A stretch of DNA of 64,000 nucleotides from Terana coerulea. Taxonomy: Eukaryota; Basidiomycota; Agaricomycetes; Polyporales; Phanerochaetaceae. This document shows, piece after piece, positions 56,719 to 64,000 of this stretch. The position numbers and the translations under genes are program-made. Position 1 is the first letter of the stretch. Each line of letters starts with the position of its first letter. The stretch spans positions 310,001 to 374,000 of the forward strand of contig JAKOGH010000142.1 in the NCBI GenBank assembly GCA_024811115.1, given 5' to 3'. The notes beneath the pieces are model-generated. The model had not been told where the DNA came from and did no database searches. It saw nothing but the letters and a program-made list of their open reading frames with translations.

Positions 56719-58959
56719 TCACATCGACGAGGAGTTCTCTGGTTCCAGCTCGTCTTCCGACGCCTCCAACAGAAGACTGGACTCTTCGAAGTCCAGCCCA
56801 TCCTCCGAGTCCTCCGAGTCCACCAAACCACGACGGAATGCAGCAAGTGCCTCCTCCTCGGTGAGCTGCTGCTCTTCATAGTCCCGCTCCCCCTGGCGTA
56901 TCAAGTTCGCCAGACGATCAACGGGCTGCACCTCGTCCGGATGAAGTGAGACTTCTTCCTCTGAGTCTGTCGTGCTGTAGCCAGAGTTTGACGGCTCGTA
57001 CTCGGACTCAGAGTCATTGGAGTCGGAGTCGGAGTTAGAGAGGTCATCATTCGCATACACCGGCTGGAACCTCTCTACGCCCTCGTGAACCACCGTTCTG
57101 ATCTTGTAGCCGAAGAAATCGTGGACGCGCATGGTTGCCTGAGCCATGCCTACGGGGCAAGATATCCGATACGTCAGGGCATTGCTCCATGAGATCCGCT
57201 TGAATGAATCGAACGTGTTTCCACTTGTGCATCATGTGGTCGCTGACACTCGGGTACTTCAGGGCATCCGCATAAATCACGAAGTCCACAAGAGAAATCG
57301 GCCGCTCGGAAAGGCACGAGTGGCGCAGAATTTTAGGGTGATATGACGAGAACACAATATGCTCTAAGGTTGGGCAGAGTTCGGCTGCTTCGAATTGTTT
57401 GCGCGTCGTCGTCTTCAGCCGACCACTGAAGTCCAAATTTCTGAGGCTGCCAGCGCGGTCGGTGATAAAACGATGGAGGTCGGCCATTCTCTTCGTGCAA
57501 AAGTGCGGGCGGAACTGTAGGCTTTCCAAGTGAGGATCCGTGCGCCAGGCATGAGGGAGCCGACGAGCATAGTCATCGTGCGAATCCTCGACGTGGTGAA
57601 TTGAGCCATAGTTCCACAATTTAAGAGTCTTCAGTGAAACAAATTCAAGCGAGTCGTTTTCTGCGAAGTGGGCGTTTTTACCGACGCGGAGCGAAAGCGA
57701 CACTAGGTAGGCAGCCATTCGAACAATATTAATCGAGATGGGCCTGGTTAGTGATGGAAAGAAGACGTCGTTCCATTCGTCCAAGTAACGGCTGTACAAG
57801 TCTAGGCAACAGACGTTGCTTGGAAGCTCCATCGGTGAACGAGGATCCACCACGGAAATATCGGACGACATCGGGGGACGGCTTGATCCCGTCAGGACAT
57901 AGACGGGAAATGCGGACTGTAGCGACAAGAGGCGCAGGAAAGGGCAATGGTGAAAGATCTATTCTAAGCTGCGTCGGACAGCGAGGACCATGGAGTCCGG
58001 GACGTCGAAAGTCAACGTGACGCTGTGTACAAGGGTCCCGAATGTTGCCGGGGAGCCGCGAATAGTGTGTACTAGTGCGACGAGCTGACCAACGCGACGT
58101 AAGATAACGTCACAATATAGCATCGGTATGGCTGTGCCGTGCCAAGTTCTGTTGACCAGAGCGAGGGCCTTCGCTGTCCTGAGAGCGCAATTCCAGGGGC
58201 TCGCAGGTCCGCACGATAGCGAATACCGTAGGAGACCAGGTGGAGGCAGCGTCTCCTTGAAGACATAGGACAGGGCTATGCCGTGGATGTGCCGCAAGAG
58301 GTGGGCGACTTTGGGTCCTCAGGACCTCGACACGTTCTTTTTCCTGTGTCAGCCGCTCCCGAAGAACTTGTTCAGCAGGTCTACGCGATTAATCGTCAGA
58401 GGATCGCGAAACGTACCTGGACTAACTGATCATACAGCTCCAGCTCCGTCGAGAGCCTCCGCGCCGTCACCTCTAGGTGCGTAACATCGCTCCGAGCACA
58501 ATCTAGCTCAGCCCGAAGTGCACGGAGCCGCATATTTCCACATTGTATTTTAAGAGATCCTAGGTCAGCCCTCATAGAGGCCACCTTTGAATGGGATGTG
58601 AGATTCTCCTCCAGCAACCATGTTCTTCGTACGGCGAGTTCCGCACACCCTCGTTCCATGCTGAGTATCTCGGGTATGGTGAGATTCACCATTGTGTTAA
58701 CATGTGCGTCCCCGCCTACGTCCATGAACGCGCCATGATTAGTGTTCCCAGCCAGGAGTCGCCTCAAGAGATCGTTCTCTTGCTCCAGACGATCCACCCC
58801 CGCTTGCCACTCAGATGAGCGGGTGCCTTGAAATAGTGGTGGCTCGTCTATGTGGTTTCCGGATCCCTTCTCCTTCGGCTGCGATAGCCGGCCACTTTGC
58901 AGGTTGACCGTCACTTTTGGTGGCGATGTCGATAGGTCCCTGCTGCTGGTTTCTTCCAT
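56719..58959 (-). pseudogene. F-box-like protein, right-arm copy (in-frame stop and frame breaks)
   Basis: Provisional start ATG 58959 (MEETSSRDLSTSPPK). Predicted coiled coil (VDRLEQENDLLRRLLAGN; DLGSLKIQCGNMRLRALRAE), an intron after QLVQ, then HIHGIALSYVF, PPPGLLRYSL and KALALVNRTWHGTAIPMLY. An in-frame TAG at 57961-57959 interrupts the protein where the left copy has a sense codon. Beyond it the same frame continues with SVVDPRSPMELP, LVSLSLRVGKN, NLDFSGR and AAELCPTLEHIVFSSY. The acidic tail (VYANDDLSNSDSDSNDSES, then EEQQLTEEEALAAFRRGL) lies in another frame after about 57140. Either a pseudogene or an indel-affected assembly. Confidence 0.62.
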
Positions 58960-61900
58960 CGCAGAGGACTCCACGACAAGTAGCTGATAGCAAGTGAGGC
59001 GTTCAATGAATTGAGAGAAAGACAGATGACCAGACAATATCGACCAAGAAACGATGTTTTGTCGAACAAGGAATGAGATGGCAGAAGGGAGCAGCAAGTG
59101 AGCAGAGACTCGGAGACAGCGTGGTGTACTGCAGCTGCCTCGCCGAGATCGTCGATCATCATGTCGACTTTGATCTCGCGGGTTGGATCTAGACGCCTAA
59201 GGCCTGACCCACTCGACTCACGAGTCGAAGGCTCGCTGACTTTGACGATTTCTCTTTGCAAGCAAGTACTGTAAGAATAATATGAGGTTCCTACCAACTC
59301 TTCACCTGCAATTCAGGACGCTTATTTCCTGGCCCTTGCCGTACATCAGGTCCTATACACACGCGCAATGCATGTAGTACTCGACATCTCAGCACTACTT
59401 TTGTTGGAAACAAGCAATAATGTACGAATATAAACACCATAGATTAAGACGCGTGTTGGTTTCCACCTCTCACGACCGCTGTCCGCGAGGGCAAGGGTCG
59501 TGAGCGGTGTACTCATCCCGAGGACCACGAAAAGGTCCGCGCCAGGACGGATGCGCTCAAAAGAGGCGTCCGCCCTCCCCTCGAGGTGAGGAAATGACGC
59601 ACCTTGCTGCATGTTTTATCGTCCCCTCGTGGCCTCCTTTCTTGTGAGTCTTCACGATGCAGCTCTGCCCTTCGTCGCAGTTATTTTCCGCCTCCGCCGA
59701 GTCCTGCCACCATGTCTCTGCATCCCATAACCCCATTCTCTTTCTCTGCATTCCATGACACCTCTTCCCTTTCTCCTCTCCACCATAACTTCTTTCGTTC
59801 GCGTTTCGTCCCTCTCGCTCCCTTTGCTTTCCCCCTCTCTCCCCGTCCGACTCCCCCACACAGCAGCGAGCCCATCTGGAGACGAAAGAGGTCAAGCAGT
59901 GAAATAAAGTACCGAAGATGTCGCCAGAGCACTCAAACCATGGCCCCAGAAGTGACAGAGGAGACTGGACAGCGGAGGAGGGTCGAGTCACGCAGACCCC
60001 CGGCTCACTCGACGCAATTTCCGCTACGACTCTGTATTTTGAGCATCGCGAAGCCGCATGAGAAATCCAAGAACCAAAGACATGTCGCCAGCATCAAGGA
60101 AAGTGCAGTAGAAACAGCCGGGCAGGAGCGAGAGCATTCAGGCCGTAAGGCGGTCAAGAAACGAAAGCAGTGAAGAGGGGTTGAGTCAGTATTGAAGGGA
60201 ATCGCCCGTGCACAGATCGAGAGGAACCACCAGCTAGGTAGAGAAGACCAAGAGCGGACAGAGGTTGACTGCGAAGCCAAGAGAGCCACAAAGTCCAATA
60301 CCGACAATCGTTGACGCCAGGGGCTGACCAGTGCAGGAACGTCGAGTTGTGGCGAAGAAAGGGACAAGTCAAGCAGGGAGCCAAGGTCAATACAGCCCTG
60401 TCCGTACTGTAGGAGGCCGGGATGGAAACCATGGAAGGTGACCAGCTATGCAGGAATCAGAGTGCGGAAAATCCAGGATATTGCGGGCATGCGAGCCGTC
60501 GGCGGTGAAGTCGGAGGACAGCCTGGTCATCAACCGAAAAACAAAGAAATATTCGAGTATAAGAGCTAGCATCGCCGGCCAAAAGGCAGATAACACAACG
60601 TCGGCCGGACAGGTAAGTGCTGGAGATATCGGAGCGTCGCCAGAAGTCGGGGTCCTATGGAGCGCCGGGGAAGTAAATGGAGACAAGACTAGTCAAGCAG
60701 TGAGTTCGGCCATCGACAAAAGAAGTGGGGCAGCAAACGTCGCCAAGAGATGTGAGGTCGGAAGAGATATCGTATATACCCAGGGCGGACGACATTAAAG
60801 CACTTCCCACCGCACATGGCCGCAAGAAGTTGAAGAGAGCCTACAGGTAGAACGTCGAGCCAAGGGTCTGCGAGGTCGAGTACATCCACGGAGACCGGAG
60901 CCGACAAGCCAGCAAGATACCACAAGGCGCATACATTCAGTCGCGAAGACGAGACGGCAGACGTAGTGCCGATCTTGAGGGGCCGAACACGGTCGCAAGG
61001 AAGTCGAGTCAAGAGAGATGGCCGCAGGCGGAGAGAACACCGTCTAAGCTGTCGAGATGAACCAAGCGACGGTGATGGCCACCCAGAAAAGTACCAGAAG
61101 GCCGACGAGCCAGATAGCCACCGCATATACACAGCTCGCCGGATGAAGAACGTTGCCCAGATATCACAGCTATGTCTGCGGGGTGAGGATCTGTAGAGCA
61201 CATGATCGTGTCAGTAAATTTTCGATAGGTCCGTGTAGCCGTTGCTTACGGTAAACGGTAGCGGTGATGAAAGGCAGCTGGTGGTCGCGGACAGGCATGG
61301 TGCGGGTAGCCAAACTAAGAACATGCTGGTATGGAGGTCATTGAGGAATTCTAGCGGGATATTGCAGAATGAAAACCTTCAAGACGGGAGAGGCACCATC
61401 GCGGAGATGTTCGACCGGGTGGCCACCAGGTGGCCATCAGTCGGTGAGTCCTGAAAGAGTTATGCCTGTCATCGAGATGCCTTGCGAGGACTTACGACAG
61501 GACGCGCTGGAAGTTAAGAGTATCTATATTAGTGCGAATACAACGTGAATTTAGTCGCTGAGGACTTACTGCTGCAGAGGTGAACATTGACGACGCGAAC
61601 GTTGGAAACGAGACCCATGCACGAACCAAAGGTGGAGTATTGCGTACTTGAGAGGGGGTCGAGCGAAATGATTAGTGAACAGTTCTTGTAGAGCCGGTTT
61701 CGCAATAGGAATGGTAGCGGTTCAGGTGAGAGTGGGGAGAAACAAGAACGGGCGGACGACGAAGCCTTTTGAGGCTGGCGAGGGAGTGGCTGACAGGCGC
61801 CAGGGAGCCAAACAGGGCCAAAACAACGCGAGACGCGTTGATTGTTCATATTTGGCTCGGGCGCTCTTCCCCTTCGTGGCCGCAGGGACCGGCAGCACTG

Positions 61901-63061
61901 CAGCAACTGCTCTGTAAACTGAAGAATCGCTTCAGGGAGGAAAAAGTGGCGCTATAGAAAAGCGCAAGTAAAGCTGTAAGGGGTGAAATATCCCCTGACG
62001 AAGACTACGTTTCTCCGAGAGAACTGAGTTGCTCGTACCGTGCGAGGCCCATGAACATTCCTGTATTTAGGTAGAGCTGTTCAACCATCGATGTGGGTTG
62101 TAGAGTCTGCTCGGTAATGGGGCAAAGCTCACTCATTTCTAGACCCATATGGACTGTCCTCGCTGGTACAACAGACGGGAGTCAAAAATGACTTTCTTCG
62201 AGTGCGTGGCATGTGATAATACGGCTAGCCCGTCGAACAAAGCGTAGGGCAAGTCTTGATAGGGCTCGAGGGGTCGAGGCAATCCTCGAGCATTCCTTCG
62301 CAATCCTGTGCCAAAACACATGTGTAATCCACTGCACTGCGCGAATCAATCACTGCGCATTGGTGCAGGCTGTTGTTCTTGAAGAAGCTGATAGAATCTG
62401 CATGAGAACTATCAGCGGCGATGCGGCGTTACCTCAAAGAGGAGGACACTTAGGAAAACTGAAGAGCACTCACACCATAACGATTGAGTCGCACGAGATA
62501 AGTACGTGCCGCCGGAGAAAGTCAGGGAACTCCATTGAATGGGGCATCACCACCGGAGGTTTGAATACAGATGGCCGGGCGTCCGTCATCCATAACAAAC
62601 ATCCTCCGTCATGCAGTCGAGGTCACTGGGCGAGCCAATCCGGCGTGGTACCTCGATAGTTCAAAGTACATTGTGTGCCCTGTGGCATAAAGTCGAGACC
62701 AAACCCTTGAGGTCGACCCCAATGCAGTCTGAAGATGCACCTGCAAAGGTCAGGCGTCGCTACGTTCCTCTGCGAAAGTTGAAGCCGCAGTTACTTGCCA
62801 AATGTCCATCTCACTGGACGGCGCTGGGACGAGAGACCGATCGCGACGTGTAACGGAAGGAAGCGGGTCCAGGGTCGACGCCGCGACGGCGGGCCCAAGC
62901 GCTCCTCGTGTCAGAAGCTGTCAGAAGAACGTGGGATGACGCTAGCGCGCGGACGCGAAATCACATGCGAATGCGCTGTTCCTGCCCTCAAAAAGCGTCT
63001 TATCGAAGACTATCCTGCACACCAACTCAAATTGCCCTCCCCGTCTCCGTCGACCTCAACA
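58960..63061. other. gene-poor region with a purine-rich block
   Basis: No gene supported in 4 kb. From about 59.9 to 61.2 kb the plus strand is strikingly purine-rich and carries recurring short motifs: GTCAAGCAG at 59891, 60367 and 60691, GTCGAGTCA at 59982 and 61003, and GTCGCCA(G/A) at several places. Open frames on both strands are low in complexity. A frame at 59346-59612 (-) was considered and not called. Confidence 0.45.
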
Positions 63062-64000
63062 ATGGCAGACACACAAACGGTGCCCGTCCCATCCGACCTC
63101 ACCATTCTCAACCGCGTCGCCTCTATTCCCCTCGTCGCGGACTCCCTCAGTGCCGTTCATGACACCCTTTCCACAAACCCGTACACGCGCTCCCCGTATC
63201 AGACTGCTCAGGGGCTATCCAAATACGCGCTGTCGTACACCGAGCCGTTGCAGAAGACCTTTGCTCCAGTTATCGTACGCGTCGACGGCTTGGCCAACAA
63301 GGGCCTGGACGTTGTAGAATCACGTTATCCCTATCCGTTCAAGACGCCCACCGAGGACATCGTGAAGGACCTGAGGGGACGCAGCGACCAAGCGCGAGAC
63401 ATCGCCAACAAAACCATCGATGATAAGGTCAAGACACCTGCTCTGACTGTTGCGCAGGGTATCGACCAGGTGAGAACAAACCCTATGTCCTGATAGGCAT
63501 CATACTGAGTCGCCCGTGTGTCTTTCAGCGGTTCGCGCCCGTTGTGGATTATTTCCAAGATACGGTGAAGAAGATCAATTCTGCAACCGGCTCGTCCCAG
63601 GCGGGTTCACCCACCGTAGATGCCGCCTCAGAGCCTCCAAAATACCAATATCAGCGCGCATTTGCGATCTCCAAGGAGCTCAGTGATCAGCTCGTGACCT
63701 TCTCAACTGAGCAAATAAACCAACTCAAGACGCAAAATGCTCTGGTCAAGCGTGCCCTTGATGCCGCTAACCAAGTCAGCGCCGTAGCTTCCAGCAGCTA
63801 TGGTGCAGCACACGAGAAGGTCCACAGCGTTAGCGATACGATGCTGCAGGAACTTCAAAGAGTTCAGGTACGTTTTTTTAGCCAGGCTCTCTACTGCTTC
63901 ACTGATGTCATCATTATTTCCACAGCAATCCACCGCCACTTTGCCCTCACAACTGCATTCATCCTTCAACGACATCTCCGCGCACCTCACCAACTCCATC
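63062..64000 (+). CDS. perilipin-like lipid-droplet protein (3' truncated by window end)
   Basis: Starts at ATG 63062 (MADTQTVPVPSDLTILNRVA). Exons 63062-63469, 63529-63867 and 63926 onward join in phase. It opens with the PAT-like region (ILNRVASIPLVADSLSAVHD), then TAQGLSKYALSYTEP and VIVRVDGLANKGLDVVESRY. Then come amphipathic repeats rich in Ala/Val/Lys (RSDQARDIANKTID, FAPVVDYFQDTVKK) and TEQINQLKTQNALVKRAL. This matches fungal perilipins that coat lipid droplets (Metarhizium Mpl1 type). The gene continues beyond the window. Frame intact as far as visible. Confidence 0.8.

Larger units (their letters stand above)
54517..58959 (-). repeat. right arm of inverted duplication
   Basis: DUF1996-WSC gene (+) and F-box-like gene (-), convergent, mirror-image of 45951-50900. 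The arms are separated by 3.6 kb holding only the HAD phosphatase. Confidence 0.75.

Noticed and set aside
59346..59612. Minus-strand frame with ERIRPGADLFVVLGMS, faintly like the Sir2 core
   Set aside because: Only one short motif-like stretch and nothing else of a sirtuin on either side; chance resemblance is as likely.
59604..60173. 189-codon frame (+) in the purine-rich block
   Set aside because: Low-complexity Pro/Ser then Lys/Arg/Glu text set by strand composition, no domain or splice logic.

Overview
The window is nuclear DNA of a filamentous basidiomycete, most likely a wood-decay agaricomycete of the polypore type. The evidence is many short introns (about 50-60 bp) with GTRNGT donors, CpG-rich coding sequence, TATA boxes with pyrimidine-rich leaders, and protein types common in Agaricomycetes (DUF6699, DUF1996-WSC, fungal MYND proteins, perilipin-like protein). 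Coordinates below come from hand-built exon chains. No tRNA, rRNA, CRISPR array or intact transposon was seen.

Layout. 1.6-9 kb: a DUF6699 protein (-), an endonuclease III-like DNA glycosylase (-) and an HMG-box regulator (+). 9.7-21 kb: a MYND zinc-finger gene (+), two tandem MUP1-like amino-acid permeases (-), the spindle-checkpoint gene BUB3 (-) and a second MYND gene (-). 21-31.6 kb: VPS68 (+), a type I membrane protein (+), a second HMG-box gene (-), cytidine deaminase (+) and a membrane J-protein (+). 32-40 kb: a HAK/KUP potassium transporter (+), arginyl-tRNA synthetase (-) and myo-inositol oxygenase (-). 41.5-45.2 kb: a Gly/Ser-rich surface protein (-) and the divergent ribosomal protein pair RPS6/RPS13. 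45.9-59 kb: a mirror-image gene block described below. 59-63 kb: a gene-poor, purine-rich stretch. 63 kb to the edge: a perilipin-like gene that runs off the window.

The most striking structure is the inverted duplication at 45.9-59 kb. An F-box-like gene and a secreted DUF1996-WSC gene are convergent in the left arm. The same pair recurs in mirror order in the right arm, and a single-copy HAD phosphatase lies between them. The two DUF1996 copies differ in intron number and in WSC-domain number. The two F-box-like copies share a coiled-coil N-terminus, an F-box/LRR-like core and an acidic Ser/Asp tail, and both have broken frames. With the MYND, MUP1 and HMG pairs, the window holds five pairs of paralogues.

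Caution: many conserved genes, including the essential arginyl-tRNA synthetase, are interrupted by one-base insertions or deletions, several of them in or beside short base runs. The simplest reading is uncorrected assembly indels, so 'broken' genes outside the duplicated block should not be taken as pseudogenes without read-level checking.
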